A stretch of 64,000 nt of DNA. Source: Bacillus sp. HNG (GTDB lineage Bacteria; Bacillota; Bacilli; Bacillales; Bacillaceae_L). The notes under the pieces are model-generated. The model saw nothing but the letters and a program-made list of their open reading frames with translations, was not told the origin of the DNA and did no database searches. Positions 47,066 to 57,317 of the stretch are shown in pieces (within the stretch, counting starts at the first letter, position 1; each line of letters starts with the position of its first letter). A program made the position numbers and the translations under genes. The DNA lies in the NCBI RefSeq assembly GCF_003400205.1, contig NZ_QUQV01000003.1, positions 248,001 through 312,000 on the forward strand. The letters run 5' to 3'.

Positions 47066-48376
47066 CTATCTTTCAATTAATTGTGCCATCATCATTGCCT
47101 TTCCAACAACGACTCCACCATTGAAAACTTCAACATCGACTTTACCAAATCGTCTACCAACCTCTAAAACTCGAGGATGAATTTCCATCATACTATCAAT
47201 TTGAACAGGCTTCATAAAATAAACCGTCATATTTTCAATAACAAGGTCACCTTTTTTAAAGGATTTAAGTACCCTATTGGCAGCCTCAGTGACAATTGTT
47301 GTAAACACACCGTAGGAAATGGTCCCCAAGTAATTTGTCATTTGTGGAGTTACCTCGCATTGATAAATAGACTCTCCATCAGCAGAAATATCCACGAGTT
47401 GATTTGTGACAATATCATCAATTGTTTCTCCTACCTGTGGTTGACGACCAATCATCTGAAGGGCTTTTAATACATCCTGACGACTTATAATTCCTTGCAA
47501 TCGATTTGACTGATTGACGACCGGTAGCATTTCAATTCCTTCCCATACCATCATATGGGAGACAGAAGCAACAGAGGTTTTTTCATTCACCGTCATTGGG
47601 TTTTTTGTCATCACTTTTTCAATTGGCATTTGTGGGTCCTGTCCCATAATGTCCTTTGCAGTCACCATGCCAACTACCTTTGATTGGTTATCAATTACAG
47701 GATAGCGTCCGTGCCCTGTTTCAGTATTGTGTTCATACCATTTCTCAACTTTATCCGAAAGGTGAAGGCTAACCGTCTCCGTTTCCGGTGTTAAGATATC
47801 CTCAACTAATACAATCTCCTTTTTTATGAGCTGATCATAAATGGCACGATTAATCATTGTGGCAACCGTAAAGGTATCATAGCTACTGGAGATAATAGGT
47901 AGCTGTAGCTCATCAGCAAGTTTTTTTACTTGTTCATCCGTGTCAAAGCCACCTGTAATCAATACAGCAGCACCTGCATTTAACGCATATTCATGTGCCT
48001 TTGTACGGTTACCTACAATCAATAGGTTTCCAGCACCCGTATAACGCATCATAGCCTCAAGCTTCATAGCACCGATGACAAATTTATTTAATGTTTTGTG
48101 GAGACCCGCTTTTCCCCCAAGCACTTGTCCATCGACAATGTTCACAACTTCAGCGAAGGTGAGTTTTTCAATGTTTTCTTTCTTCTTTCGTTCAATTCGA
48201 ATTGTCCCAACACGTTCGATTGTGCTAACATATCCCTTATTTTCTGCATCCTTGATTGCACGGTAAGCAGTCCCCTCGCTCACCTTCATATCCTTGGCAA
48301 TTTGTCGAACCGAAATTTTCTCACCAATCGGAAGTGTGTCAATATACTGTAATATTTGCTCATGCTTTGTCGCCAA
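47066..48376 (-). CDS. ytoI: YtoI: winged helix, DRTGG, CBS pair and hotdog domains
   Basis: 436 residues from TTG at 48374-48376 (MATKHEQIL...), nine bases after GAGG; a GTG three codons earlier abuts that site. N-terminal winged helix (about 5-60), DRTGG domain (about 70-185), two CBS motifs (about 190-310) and a C-terminal hotdog domain (about 320-436). CBS pairs bind adenosine nucleotides. A nucleotide-sensing regulator is plausible; the target is unknown. Confidence 0.9.
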   Translation of the reverse strand: MATKHEQILQYIDTLPIGEKISVRQIAKDMKVSEGTAYRAIKDAENKGYVSTIERVGTIRIERKKKENIEKLTFAEVVNIVDGQVLGGKAGLHKTLNKFVIGAMKLEAMMRYTGAGNLLIVGNRTKAHEYALNAGAAVLITGGFDTDEQVKKLADELQLPIISSSYDTFTVATMINRAIYDQLIKKEIVLVEDILTPETETVSLHLSDKVEKWYEHNTETGHGRYPVIDNQSKVVGMVTAKDIMGQDPQMPIEKVMTKNPMTVNEKTSVASVSHMMVWEGIEMLPVVNQSNRLQGIISRQDVLKALQMIGRQPQVGETIDDIVTNQLVDISADGESIYQCEVTPQMTNYLGTISYGVFTTIVTEAANRVLKSFKKGDLVIENMTVYFMKPVQIDSMMEIHPRVLEVGRRFGKVDVEVFNGGVVVGKAMMMAQLIER

Positions 48377-48476
48377 GCTCTTCACCCTCTAATAATCATT
48401 CTTTTATCTATTTCCGTTATTTTCTTATCTTTATTATACGGGTGAAGTATGTTTTATTCAATTTTATATAGAAACC

Positions 48477-48665
48477 AAATACGCCTTAGTGTATTTGCGC
48501 CCTATTTTAGGCCCACACGAGGTGGGTCACAAAGACGTTGCCACAGGATGTGGCGTTGTTAGTCTTTGATCTTACTCGTCGAAAATCTTCCTTTGAAAAA
48601 TCGTGGCATCCGCCGGAGGTTAATTACTAACATCAATCAGCATAAGCTGATTGATGTTAGTAATT
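48477..48665. repeat. Dispersed repeat, family E, copy 2, with perfect palindrome at a gene end
   Basis: Begins AAATACGC-CTTA-GTGTATTT, ends CTTTGAAAAATCGTGGCATC as in copy 1, then a perfect palindrome at 48622-48665 (20 bp arms, ATAA loop). Relative to copy 1 it carries an extra block: CCCACACGAGGTGGG and AAAGACGTTGCCACAGGA ... GTCTTT, the same pair of modules found in family D. The palindrome covers the last two codons and stop of the 48657-48899 gene. Confidence 0.82.
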
Positions 48666-48899
48666 CCGCATTCGTTGTCGACGTTTTGCTGACGCACCTT
48701 GTGGGTTTGTCATTTTTTGAGCAATCTTAGGATTATACAATAAACCAATTAGATTTCCACTGACTACAATCAAAGCAAAAACGAGCCAAGAAATCGCAAA
48801 AATACCTTCTAAGCCTTCTGCTCCTATTGCTAAACGTGGTACCCCATAATATAGTAAAACACCACAAAGCAGTAAACATAGTATTAATCTATTATGCAT
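48657..48899 (-). CDS. Small membrane protein, unknown
   Basis: 80 residues with two membrane segments (about 4-24, 33-57) and a basic tail (ASAKRRQRMRNY). AAAGGAGG site before ATG. Its last codons lie inside the palindrome of repeat E copy 2. It stands between ytkL and ytoI. I do not recognise a function. Confidence 0.75.
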   Translation of the reverse strand: MHNRLILCLLLCGVLLYYGVPRLAIGAEGLEGIFAISWLVFALIVVSGNLIGLLYNPKIAQKMTNPQGASAKRRQRMRNY

Positions 48900-48946
48900 A
48901 CCATTTCCTCCTTTACCTATGCTTGTATCATTCTATGAGGCAAGCA

Positions 48947-48977
48947 TAAAAAAAAGACGTGAATCCTCACGCCTTAA
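48947..48977 (-). terminator. Terminator of ytkL
   Basis: GGCGTGA-GGAT-TCACGTC hairpin followed by T8 on the minus strand, 8 bp after the stop. Confidence 0.87.
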
Positions 48978-48984
48978 TTTCACT

Positions 48985-49668
48985 CTATAATTCAATTAAA
49001 TCTCCTGCTGATAAAACTTTTCCTTCAGTTGAAGTCAGTCTTGAGACAAAATCATTGGCATCCTGTTGAATAACCGGGAAAGTATTATAATGAATTGGAA
49101 CAATTGTTTTTGCCTTTAACCACTCCGCTGCGATTAAAGCATCATCTGGTCCCATTGTAAAATTATCCCCAATTGGTAAGAAGGCAACATCAATGTCGTT
49201 AAGTTCACCGATTAACTTCATGTCATAAAACAATGCAGTGTCCCCTGCATGATAAATGGTTTTTCCTTCTGCCGTAAACAAGATGCCGCCTGGCATACCT
49301 GTATATACGAACTCCTTCTTCTCAGGAATTTCTACGCTTGAGCCGTGAAAAGCCAATGTAAACTTCACCTTTCCAAAATCAAATTGGTGCGCACCACCAA
49401 TATGCATTGGATGTACTTTCAATCCCTGCCATCCTAAATAAACAGCAAGTTCATTTGGTGCTACTACCAAGCTTGAGTTACGCTTAGCAAGGTCTACAGT
49501 GTCCCCAACATGATCTCCATGTCCATGTGTGAGTAAAATGACATCGACTTTTTCTTCGGCTGCGTTTAAGTCTGTATTTGGGTTACCTGTAATAAACGGG
49601 TCAATTATGATTGTCTTACCACTCGTTTCAATTTTTACGACAGAATGTCCATGATACGATACCTTCAT
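48985..49668 (-). CDS. ytkL: Metallo-beta-lactamase-fold hydrolase, UPF0173
   Basis: 227 residues. Metal motif H48-x-H50-x-D52-H53 (THGHGDH), further ligands in HAGDTALF and IPIHYNTF. Widespread UPF0173 family of unknown substrate. GGAGAG site before ATG. Confidence 0.9.
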   Translation of the reverse strand: MKVSYHGHSVVKIETSGKTIIIDPFITGNPNTDLNAAEEKVDVILLTHGHGDHVGDTVDLAKRNSSLVVAPNELAVYLGWQGLKVHPMHIGGAHQFDFGKVKFTLAFHGSSVEIPEKKEFVYTGMPGGILFTAEGKTIYHAGDTALFYDMKLIGELNDIDVAFLPIGDNFTMGPDDALIAAEWLKAKTIVPIHYNTFPVIQQDANDFVSRLTSTEGKVLSAGDLIEL

Positions 49669-49873
49669 ATGGATCTCTCCTTCCAGAATTGTATGTAGAA
49701 ACCATATTATATTACTTCTTTTTTCATGCGTACTTTCCCTCTTTTTTTATACCCTTTTCCTAATTAAAACAAACCCTGAATTATTTTTACTATGAAGTTC
49801 TCTCCTTTCGCTTTAACCAACAAAGTGCTAAAATTGAACAGTATTCTTTATTATTCAAAAGGATGTGTTACAT

Positions 49874-50968
49874 ATGAATCAACGATTACAACAGTTATCT
49901 AGTTGGTTAAAGGAAAAAGACATTGCGTGTAGTTTCATTACGTCTACTCCAAATGTATTTTACTTAACAAATTTTTATACAGACCCACATGAAAGACTTC
50001 TTGGTTTATTTGTCTTTCAAGATGAAGAGCCTATCTTAATTTGTCCTAATATGGAACTTGCTCAAGCACGTAATGCAGGATGGCAATATGAAATCATCGG
50101 ATTTAGTGATACAGATAATCCATGGGAGCTCATCCAAAATTCTCTCTCAAAACGAAATGTAAATGTATCCACATTGGCTCTTGAAAAAGAGCATTTAACC
50201 GTTGAGCGATTTGAGCAGATTCAAAAATTGTTCCCTTCCACCTCATTCGTATCTGCTGAAGAAAAATTACATACGTTACGCATGATTAAAGAAGAACAAG
50301 AGGTATCTATTCTCCAAGAAGCAGCTAAGCTTGCTGATTATGGAGTAGAAGTTGGGGTAGAAGCCATTGCTGAAGGAAAAACAGAATTAGATGTGTTAGC
50401 AACAATCGAATTTGAATTAAAGAAAAAAGGAATCCGTCAAATGTCTTTCGATACCATGGTATTAACAGGTCTAAAAACAGCTGCACCACACGGGAAACCT
50501 GGTCTTGAAACGATCAAAAAAGGTGATTTTGTCCTATTTGACTTAGGTGTAGTTCTAGATGGATATTGTTCAGACATTACCAGAACTGTTGCTGTTGGTG
50601 AGATTTCAGATCAACAACGTGAGGTTTATAACACCGTATTAAAAGCTCAACTGGCAGCTGTTGATGCATGTCAACCTGGAACAAGAGTAGGAGATATTGA
50701 CGTGGCTGCACGTTCCATTATTTCAAATGCTGGATATGGGGAATATTTCACACATCGAATTGGTCACGGGCTTGGAATTGATGTTCATGAATTCCCATCC
50801 ATGAATGAAACAAATGATATGCTTTTACAAAAAGGAATGGTATTTACCATTGAACCAGGAATTTATGTTCCGGAAATCGGTGGTGTCCGGATTGAGGATG
50901 ATATGATCATCACCTCCGATGGTGCTAAAACATTAACTAATTTTCCAAAAGAACTTATTACGAAATAA
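49874..50968 (+). CDS. M24-family Xaa-Pro dipeptidase
   Basis: 364 residues from ATG at 49874 after AAAGGA; a GTG three codons earlier is too near. N-terminal creatinase-like domain (1-130) and pita-bread catalytic domain. Metal ligands are seen in FDLGVVLDGYCSDITRT (two Asp), HRIGHGLGIDVHE (His), IEPGIYV (Glu) and VRIEDD (Glu). Cleaves X-Pro dipeptides. Similar to PepQ/YkvY types; exact name uncertain. Confidence 0.9.
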   Translation: MNQRLQQLSSWLKEKDIACSFITSTPNVFYLTNFYTDPHERLLGLFVFQDEEPILICPNMELAQARNAGWQYEIIGFSDTDNPWELIQNSLSKRNVNVSTLALEKEHLTVERFEQIQKLFPSTSFVSAEEKLHTLRMIKEEQEVSILQEAAKLADYGVEVGVEAIAEGKTELDVLATIEFELKKKGIRQMSFDTMVLTGLKTAAPHGKPGLETIKKGDFVLFDLGVVLDGYCSDITRTVAVGEISDQQREVYNTVLKAQLAAVDACQPGTRVGDIDVAARSIISNAGYGEYFTHRIGHGLGIDVHEFPSMNETNDMLLQKGMVFTIEPGIYVPEIGGVRIEDDMIITSDGAKTLTNFPKELITK

Positions 50969-50973
50969 CTATG

Positions 50974-50998
50974 AAAGGACCCCTTGGGGTCCTTTTAA
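50974..50998 (+). terminator. Bidirectional terminator after the Xaa-Pro dipeptidase
   Basis: AAAGGACCCC-TT-GGGGTCCTTT hairpin with T run. It overlaps the stop codon of the convergent coiled-coil gene (50995). Confidence 0.86.
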
Positions 50999-51732
50999 TT
51001 GACTGCATTCTCTTCCTCTTCAAATTTTGAACAAAGGTATTCAAACAGCTTATGGTTAAAATTATCCTGATTACGCACATAATCAAATAAAATATTATAT
51101 TGCTCTTTATTATCCTGCAACCCATTCAACACCTTAAAAAACAATTCCTTTTGTTCCGAGATGGTATTTACGATTTCCAGATCTTTCTCATCTTTTTCTT
51201 CAAATCGTTTTGAAATTGTTTCGTTTTTCACCTCATGGTTTTTTAAGGCAGCGATGATTTGATCAAATTGATCCTTCACGAGATTCATATTCTCAGAGAC
51301 TTTTTTGTTAAAGATTTCTTGATTTTGAACAATGCGTCCTAAAATCTCAAGCTGGTCTTTATGGTCCACTTGCTGCTTAGCTGCTGTCTCATTGTATTTT
51401 TCCTGTTTCTTCATAAAGCCAACAAATACCTCCAATAAATTTTTCTGTTCGCTCATATTCTTTGAGAGCTTTTCATCCTTCATCCTTTGCTTCTGTTCAT
51501 GATTAAAAAATTGATGTTGAAATCCCTTTTGTTCCTCCGCTAACTTCTTGATTAATTCTTCATTACTTTTTATATATTCTTTAATGGTTTCATTGTATTT
51601 TTCCTGCAACTTTATATGTTCAGTTACAAAATTCGAATAATAGGTCGATTGATTCAGGTTTTCTGTTTCGGAAGACGTTGGTCGGTGAACATAGGGTGCT
51701 AATGATCCATTATAAAAAACGGATGAACCCAT
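50995..51732 (-). CDS. Coiled-coil protein with 28-residue repeats, unknown function
   Basis: 245 residues from the ATG at 51730-51732, after AAAGGAG; a start 14 codons earlier would span that site. Residues 1-35 are proline- and tyrosine-containing, the rest almost wholly helical and charged. Positions 82, 110, 138, 166, 194 and 222 begin related units (QEKYN, QEIFN, HEVKN, QKELF, QDNFN), an exact 28-residue spacing of four heptads. No membrane segment or signal peptide. It lies between a dipeptidase gene and ald, a site with no equivalent in B. subtilis. Function unknown. Confidence 0.75.
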   Translation of the reverse strand: MGSSVFYNGSLAPYVHRPTSSETENLNQSTYYSNFVTEHIKLQEKYNETIKEYIKSNEELIKKLAEEQKGFQHQFFNHEQKQRMKDEKLSKNMSEQKNLLEVFVGFMKKQEKYNETAAKQQVDHKDQLEILGRIVQNQEIFNKKVSENMNLVKDQFDQIIAALKNHEVKNETISKRFEEKDEKDLEIVNTISEQKELFFKVLNGLQDNKEQYNILFDYVRNQDNFNHKLFEYLCSKFEEEENAVN

Positions 51733-51844
51733 ACTTGTGCACTCCTTTACTCCTTTAGTAGACGTATGACTCACTACATACTTTTCTTTATCTTATTTTT
51801 ATGCATAAAAAATGGTGACAATGATTAGATACTGGCGAAACTGG

Positions 51845-51871
51845 AAAAGGATACCTAAAAAGGTACCCTCA
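51845..51871 (-). terminator. Terminator of ald
   Basis: GGGTACC-TTTTT-AGGTATCC stem (one wobble) followed by TTTT on the minus strand, close after the ald stop. Confidence 0.75.
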
Positions 51872-51877
51872 GAGTTT

Positions 51878-52999
51878 TTATCTATTTTCAAAAAGTGGTT
51901 TTGCATCTGAATAGGAGGTTCCGTGTGCTTCTGCAACCGCTTTGTAGGTTACAAATCCATCTAGTGTATTGATTCCTTTGAACAAAGCATCATTATCCAA
52001 ACAAGCTCTCTTGAATCCTTTATTCGCGATCATCAGTGCATATGGAACAGTTACATTTGTTAATGCAAAAGTTGAAGTGCGCGGTACAGCTCCAGGCATG
52101 TTCGCAACGGCATAGTGGACAACATCATGTTTGATATAGGTTGGATTATCATGTGTTGTAATTTTGTCCGTCGTTTCAAAAATCCCACCTTGGTCTATTG
52201 CAATATCTACGACTACAGAACCTGGTGCCATTGATTTAATCATTTCTTCCGTTACAAGTTTTGGAGCCTTTGCTCCCGGAATGAGTACTGCACCGATTAC
52301 AAGATCGGATTCCTTCACAGCTTCTGCAATTGTAAGTGGGTTTGACATAAGTGTTGTTACATCTGCGCCAAAAATGTCATCGAGCTGGCGAAGACGGTCT
52401 GGATTTAAATCGATAACCGTTACCTGTGCTCCAAGACCCACTGCCATCTTAGCAGCATTCGTTCCTGCAACTCCTCCTCCGATGATCGTCACATTACCAC
52501 GATGTACTCCAGGTACTCCAGCTAGTAAAATACCTTTGCCACCATGTGTCTTCTCTAAAAATTGGGCACCGATTTGTGTTGCCATCCTTCCTGCAACCTC
52601 ACTCATTGGAGTTAGTAATGGAAGGGAACCGTTTGGTAACTGCACTGTCTCATAAGCAAGTCCAATTACTTTTTTCTTAACAAGAGCCTTTGTTAGTTCA
52701 GGCTCTGCAGCTAAATGTAAATACGTAAATAAGAGTAAATCGTCACGGAAATATTGAAACTCCTCTGGCAGTGGTTCTTTTACCTTCATGACCATTTCCG
52801 CCTGCCATGCTTCACTTGGTGTATTCACAATCATTGCCCCTGCATCGGCATATTGTTGATCTGTAAAACCAGATCCTGCCCCAGCGTTGGTCTCTATATA
52901 GACTTCATGGCCGTAGTTTACAAGACTTACAACACCAGCCGGCGTCATTGCAACGCGGTTTTCGTTATTTTTTATCTCCCGAGGTACACCAATACGCAT
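51878..52999 (-). CDS. ald: Alanine dehydrogenase
   Basis: 373 residues. [21 protein letters not shown]-terminus with the substrate Arg, catalytic K74 region ([10 protein letters not shown]), H95 region (TYLHLAA), and nucleotide motif [10 protein letters not shown]. Interconverts alanine and pyruvate with NAD. It supports alanine use as carbon and nitrogen source and sporulation. GAGGAG before ATG. Confidence 0.96.
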   Translation of the reverse strand: MRIGVPREIKNNENRVAMTPAGVVSLVNYGHEVYIETNAGAGSGFTDQQYADAGAMIVNTPSEAWQAEMVMKVKEPLPEEFQYFRDDLLLFTYLHLAAEPELTKALVKKKVIGLAYETVQLPNGSLPLLTPMSEVAGRMATQIGAQFLEKTHGGKGILLAGVPGVHRGNVTIIGGGVAGTNAAKMAVGLGAQVTVIDLNPDRLRQLDDIFGADVTTLMSNPLTIAEAVKESDLVIGAVLIPGAKAPKLVTEEMIKSMAPGSVVVDIAIDQGGIFETTDKITTHDNPTYIKHDVVHYAVANMPGAVPRTSTFALTNVTVPYALMIANKGFKRACLDNDALFKGINTLDGFVTYKAVAEAHGTSYSDAKPLFENR

Positions 53000-53160
53000 G
53001 TAAAAACACTCCTCTAATTATGGTCAATAAATCCATTTTCCTTAAAATTACAAATCCTATTATAACAATTTTGAAAGCACTTACACAACTATCTTTTTCT
53101 TTCTGATAATCCACCAAAAAGTTCAATTTTTATACAATTTATTTTCCTTTCTAAATGATA

Positions 53161-53174
53161 TGCAGTGCTATAAT
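53161..53174 (+). promoter_or_regulatory. Extended -10 promoter of the universal stress gene
   Basis: TGCTATAAT (53166-53174) is a TGN extended -10 element, 43 bp upstream of the ATG. No good -35 at 17 bp. Confidence 0.55.
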
Positions 53175-53216
53175 AATAGTAGATAGACTATATCTATATT
53201 TAGGGGGGGCATTTAA

Positions 53217-53666
53217 ATGCTAGTTTCCTATAAAAAAGTCCTTGTTGCTGTTGATGGTTCAAAGGAAGCTGAATGGGCTTTTAAAAAAGCAATTGATGTT
53301 TGTAAGCGGTATCATTCAGAACTGATTATTACTCATGTGATTGACTTAAAACAATTTGCAACAATCGGTGCATACCAGCTAAACCTAACAGAGGAATCTG
53401 AAAAATTCGGAAAAGAATTGCTGAAACGGTATGAGCAAATGGCGGAAGAAGCAGGTATTGAAGATATAGACACAATATTAGAATATGGATCTCCTAAAAT
53501 AAAAATTGCAAAGGAAATTGCGCCAAAGCATCAAGTTGATTTAATCATTTGTGGTGCGACTGGTCTTAACGCAGTCGAAAGGTTCCTATTAGGCAGTGTT
53601 TCTGAAAACATTACACGTTATGCAAAATGTGATGTCATGGTTGTTCGAACAGAAAAGGACCTTTAA
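53217..53666 (+). CDS. Universal stress protein, UspA family
   Basis: 149 residues. ATP-binding type: VAVDGS near 10-15 and the GATGLNAVERFLLGSVS loop (G-2x-G-9x-GS). Expected role in stress survival. Strong AGGGGGGG site before ATG. Divergent from ald. Confidence 0.9.
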   Translation: MLVSYKKVLVAVDGSKEAEWAFKKAIDVCKRYHSELIITHVIDLKQFATIGAYQLNLTEESEKFGKELLKRYEQMAEEAGIEDIDTILEYGSPKIKIAKEIAPKHQVDLIICGATGLNAVERFLLGSVSENITRYAKCDVMVVRTEKDL

Positions 53667-53674
53667 GATATAAC

Positions 53675-53706
53675 AAAAAAATCGTGAACAATCACGATTT
53701 TTTTGT
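53675..53706. terminator. Bidirectional terminator between usp and argH
   Basis: AAAAATCGTGA-ACAA-TCACGATTTTT with long A and T runs; the argH stop at 53692 lies in it. Confidence 0.87.
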
Positions 53707-55068
53707 TTGTTTTATTTTTTGTAAAACCTTGTATACTTCATCAAATCCTGTTCCTCCTGCACTCTTACGACGCGCTACAGCAGTTGCAGGTAATAACACT
53801 TCATAAATGTCTTCTTCAAAGAGTACAGATGACTCTTTGAACACTTCAAGCGGTAAATCTCCTAAGAAGACGCCACGTTCAATACAAGTTAACACTAACT
53901 TCCCAACCACTTCATGAGCTTCTCTAAACGGTAATCCCTTCGAAGCTAAGTAATCCGCAAGCTCTGTAGCATTTGAGAAATCCTTTTTAACAGCTGTTGC
54001 CATCACTTCTTTTTTCACCTTCATAGTTGACACCATTCCGGCAAAAACTTTCAAGGATCCTTTTACTGTCTTCACAGTATCAAACATGCCTTCTTTGTCC
54101 TCTTGCATATCTTTGTTATACGCTAGAGGTGTTCCTTTAAGGACAGTTAATAATCCAAAAAGGTTTCCGTAAACCCTTCCTGTTTTACCACGGATTAGTT
54201 CTGCCATATCGGGGTTTTTCTTTTGTGGCATAATGCTGCTTCCCGTTGCAAAAGTATCATCCATCTCAATAAAATTAAATTCCTGAGAAGACCATAGAAT
54301 TAACTCTTCGCAAAAACGTGAAAGGTGCATCATAATCATTGAACTATTGCTTAAAAATTCAACGATAAAATCTCGATCACTCACGGCATCGATACTATTC
54401 TCATAGATTTTTTCAAAGCCTAATAGCTCTGCAGTGTAGTAACGGTCAATAGGAAAAGTAGTTCCAGCTAAGGCTCCAGCTCCTAATGGAGACATATTGA
54501 TTCTTTTTAACGAGTCCACTAAACGCTCTTTATCTCGTTCAAGCATCCAATAATAGGCCAACAAATGATGGGCAAATGAAATCGGCTGTGCCCTCTGTAA
54601 GTGTGTATATCCGGGTGCTATTGTTTCAACATGTTGTTCTGCTTGTTCCACGATTGCGTCCTGTAGTTCTTCAACGACCTCGATGATTTCATTGACTTGT
54701 TGTCGTAAGTATAAATGCATATCTGTGGCAACCTGGTCATTTCTACTTCGCCCTGTATGAAGCTTGCCACCGACCTGCCCAATCTCGTCAATAAGCATTT
54801 TTTCAATATTTAAATGAATATCTTCATTTGCAACAGAATATTCCAATTCACCATTTTTAGCTTTTACCAATAAGGTAAGTAACCCTGACTTAATGGTTTC
54901 TGTTTCTTCCGTTGAAAGTATTCCACATTTACCAAGCATGGTAACATGGGCAATGCTTCCTTCAATATCTTCCTTCACCAGTTCCTGGTCGAAGGAGATA
55001 GATGCACCGAACTCATCTACCCATCCTTCCGCACTTTTGGTGAATCTTCCACCCCAAAGCTTTTTCAT
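53692..55068 (-). CDS. argH: Argininosuccinate lyase
   Basis: 458 residues. HTGRSRNDQ (104-112), YTHLQRAQP (154-162) and the flexible signature loop [12 protein letters not shown] (276-287) with catalytic Ser. Cleaves argininosuccinate to arginine and fumarate. Overlaps argG by four bases (ATGA), so translation is coupled. Confidence 0.97.
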   Translation of the reverse strand: MKKLWGGRFTKSAEGWVDEFGASISFDQELVKEDIEGSIAHVTMLGKCGILSTEETETIKSGLLTLLVKAKNGELEYSVANEDIHLNIEKMLIDEIGQVGGKLHTGRSRNDQVATDMHLYLRQQVNEIIEVVEELQDAIVEQAEQHVETIAPGYTHLQRAQPISFAHHLLAYYWMLERDKERLVDSLKRINMSPLGAGALAGTTFPIDRYYTAELLGFEKIYENSIDAVSDRDFIVEFLSNSSMIMMHLSRFCEELILWSSQEFNFIEMDDTFATGSSIMPQKKNPDMAELIRGKTGRVYGNLFGLLTVLKGTPLAYNKDMQEDKEGMFDTVKTVKGSLKVFAGMVSTMKVKKEVMATAVKKDFSNATELADYLASKGLPFREAHEVVGKLVLTCIERGVFLGDLPLEVFKESSVLFEEDIYEVLLPATAVARRKSAGGTGFDEVYKVLQKIKQTKKS

Positions 55069-56273
55069 ACTTCTACCTTCTTGCTGTTATTTACGATACT
55101 ATTCACCTTTGTTGGTAAGCCCCATAATGAAATGAAACCAACCGCAGCATTATGATCGAATTCATCATCTGAAGTATATGTCGCAAGCTTTTCATCGTAC
55201 AAGGAATTATCAGATTTACGTCCTTCAACAATTGCATGACCTTTGAAAAGTTTTACACGAACTGTTCCATTTACATTTTTTTGTGTTTCTTTTAAGAAAC
55301 CAAGTAATGCATCCTTTAGTGGTGAGAACCATAGTCCGTTGTAAATTAATTCAGTTAGCTTTTGCTCAATAACTGGTTTGAAATGTGCTACTTCTTTTAC
55401 AAGGGTAAGGTCTTCGAGTTCCTTATGTGCAGTAATTAATGTCATTGCACCAGGGCACTCATATACTTCACGAGATTTAATCCCGACAAGACGGTTTTCC
55501 ACATGGTCGATACGACCTACCCCGTGTTTTCCAGCAATTTGGTTTAATTCAAGAATTAGTTCTGATAATGGATATTGCTGACCATTGATTGTTTTTGGTA
55601 CACCTTGTTCAAAACCAATTTCAATAATGTCAGGTGTGTTTGGCGATTCTTCGAGAGACACTGTTAATTCATATGCTTCTTCTGGTGGAGCAGCCCATGG
55701 ATCTTCTAAAATTCCACACTCATTACTGCGTCCCCAAAGATTTTGGTCAATTGAAAATGGGCTATCTAGGTTAATTGGAATCGGAATATTATGTTGTTTC
55801 GCATATTCGATTTCCTCTTCACGCGACCAGCTCCATTCACGAACAGGTGCTAAAACTTCAAGGTCTGGATTTAATGCCTTAATTGAAACTTCAAAACGAA
55901 CTTGGTCATTTCCTTTTCCAGTACAACCATGTGCAACTGCAACTGCATTTTCTTCTTGCGCAACTTCAACCAGCTTTTTCGCGATTAGTGGACGAGATAA
56001 TGCAGATACTAACGGATATTTTCCTTCGTAAAGTGTATGTGCTTGTAAAGCTGCAAGCGCAAATTCATTTGCAAATTCTTCCTTTGCATCAATGACGTAT
56101 GAAGATACAGCACCGACTGTAATTGCTTTTTCTTTAATAAACCCTAAGTCCTTCCCTTCACCCACATCTAAACAACAAGCTACAACATCATAACCTTGCT
56201 CCTGTAACCATTTAACAGCAACACTTGTATCAAGACCACCTGAATAGGCTAAAACAACTTTCTTTTTGCTCAT
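55065..56273 (-). CDS. argG: Argininosuccinate synthase
   Basis: 402 residues from the ATG at 56271-56273, after AAAGGGAG; the frame runs 54 codons further upstream without a site or family similarity. PP-loop AYSGGLDTS (9-17), ATP and citrulline sites [13 protein letters not shown]. Joins citrulline and aspartate. A likely ARG box overlaps the region just upstream. Confidence 0.96.
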   Translation of the reverse strand: MSKKKVVLAYSGGLDTSVAVKWLQEQGYDVVACCLDVGEGKDLGFIKEKAITVGAVSSYVIDAKEEFANEFALAALQAHTLYEGKYPLVSALSRPLIAKKLVEVAQEENAVAVAHGCTGKGNDQVRFEVSIKALNPDLEVLAPVREWSWSREEEIEYAKQHNIPIPINLDSPFSIDQNLWGRSNECGILEDPWAAPPEEAYELTVSLEESPNTPDIIEIGFEQGVPKTINGQQYPLSELILELNQIAGKHGVGRIDHVENRLVGIKSREVYECPGAMTLITAHKELEDLTLVKEVAHFKPVIEQKLTELIYNGLWFSPLKDALLGFLKETQKNVNGTVRVKLFKGHAIVEGRKSDNSLYDEKLATYTSDDEFDHNAAVGFISLWGLPTKVNSIVNNSKKVEV

Positions 56274-56287
56274 ATATATCTCCCTTT

Positions 56288-56301
56288 CGAATAATAATTC
56301 A
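56288..56301 (-). promoter_or_regulatory. Candidate ARG box (AhrC/ArgR operator)
   Basis: Minus strand TGAATTATTATTCG matches TGAATWWWWATTCA at 13 of 14 positions, 15 bp upstream of the argG start and directly before its ribosome binding site. An upstream pair TTGCTA / TGTATA at 17 bp could be the promoter. Confidence 0.6.
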
Positions 56302-56456
56302 TACGATTTTATATTTATACATTTATAATGTATAACTTTAGCAACTCTTTCGACTTTTTTCAATAGCAAAACAAAAGAAAATAAAAAAACTTTTTTCATA
56401 GATAATAGTCTTCGAGTGATGTAGAATAGGGGCAAGACCTACTAGGAGTGGTAATG

Positions 56457-56771
56457 ATGGGGGATTATTTTCATTTTGATGAACGACTTGGAATTCTTCT
56501 TCCTTATTTAGAAAAAGAGTGGGAGGAGTATTCCGAGGAAATCCAACAATATATTTTGTTCCAATGGGAAAAAATCAGGGGCCATATACCTGATCGAATT
56601 TCAGAAATTGAATTCGTTATAAATAAAAAACAAGAACAACTCGGCAATGAACCTGATTTTGTTCGCACCTGTGAACTAAACAACGAAATTTCAGAATGTG
56701 CCTCCATCATTAATGATTTATGGATTTGGTACAGAATGAATCAAGGTATATCAAAGAAAATACACCAATAG
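56457..56771 (+). CDS. Small conserved protein, unknown
   Basis: 104 residues from ATG at 56457 (an adjacent ATG at 56454 is equally possible), after AGGAG. Acidic, helical, no membrane segment; contains FHFDERLGILLPYLEKEW and a C-terminal NDLWIWYRMNQ. Found divergent from argG. Function unknown. Confidence 0.7.
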   Translation: MGDYFHFDERLGILLPYLEKEWEEYSEEIQQYILFQWEKIRGHIPDRISEIEFVINKKQEQLGNEPDFVRTCELNNEISECASIINDLWIWYRMNQGISKKIHQ

Positions 56772-56803
56772 AAAAAGTCTAATCTCAAAGATTAGACTTT
56801 TTT
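56772..56803. terminator. Bidirectional terminator before moaB
   Basis: AAAAGTCTAATCT-CAA-AGATTAGACTTTT. It covers the convergent stop codons at 56771 and 56792. Confidence 0.88.
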
Positions 56804-57313
56804 AATATCCTTTTTTATTTCCCTAACAACATGACCAAGTTCAGGTAAAATTAATTTTTTCATTGCAAGCTTTACTGCTCCAGAAGAACCTGGTGTTGAA
56901 AATATTGCCGTATCGTTACTAACGCCTGCTATGGCTCTTGAAAGAATAGCGGCTGACCCAATATCCTCCGTATAGCTAAGCATTCGAAACAATTCTCCAA
57001 ACCCGACGATTTCTTTATCTAATAATTTTGAAACCGTCTCAATGGTCACATCACGTTTTGCAATGCCAGTGCCTCCATTTGTTAGAACCACATCAATTTC
57101 TTCGTGTTCACAGCCTTCACGTATGGCTCTTTCAATAGAAGCTTCTTCATCTTTCACAATTTTATAATCTAGAACTTTAAAGCCATTTTCTTCAAGAAGT
57201 GTAATCATTAATTGGCCACTTTTATCTGTTTCTTTTGTTCTAGTATCACTTATTGTAATGACTTTGCATGTGACAGAGGCTGGTGTTGTTTGCTTATGTT
57301 CTTGGACACTCAT
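56792..57313 (-). CDS. moaB: Molybdenum cofactor biosynthesis protein B
   Basis: 173 residues from the ATG at 57311-57313, ten bases after AAGGAG; an ATG seven codons earlier lies in the previous gene. MogA/MoaB fold: ISDTRT (near 22-27), NGGTGIAKRDVTIE, and PGSSGAVKLAM. Adenylates or binds molybdopterin. Starts beyond the EcsC-family stop by 5 bp; co-transcribed. Confidence 0.9.
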   Translation of the reverse strand: MSVQEHKQTTPASVTCKVITISDTRTKETDKSGQLMITLLEENGFKVLDYKIVKDEEASIERAIREGCEHEEIDVVLTNGGTGIAKRDVTIETVSKLLDKEIVGFGELFRMLSYTEDIGSAAILSRAIAGVSNDTAIFSTPGSSGAVKLAMKKLILPELGHVVREIKKDIKKV

Positions 57314-57317
57314 ATCT

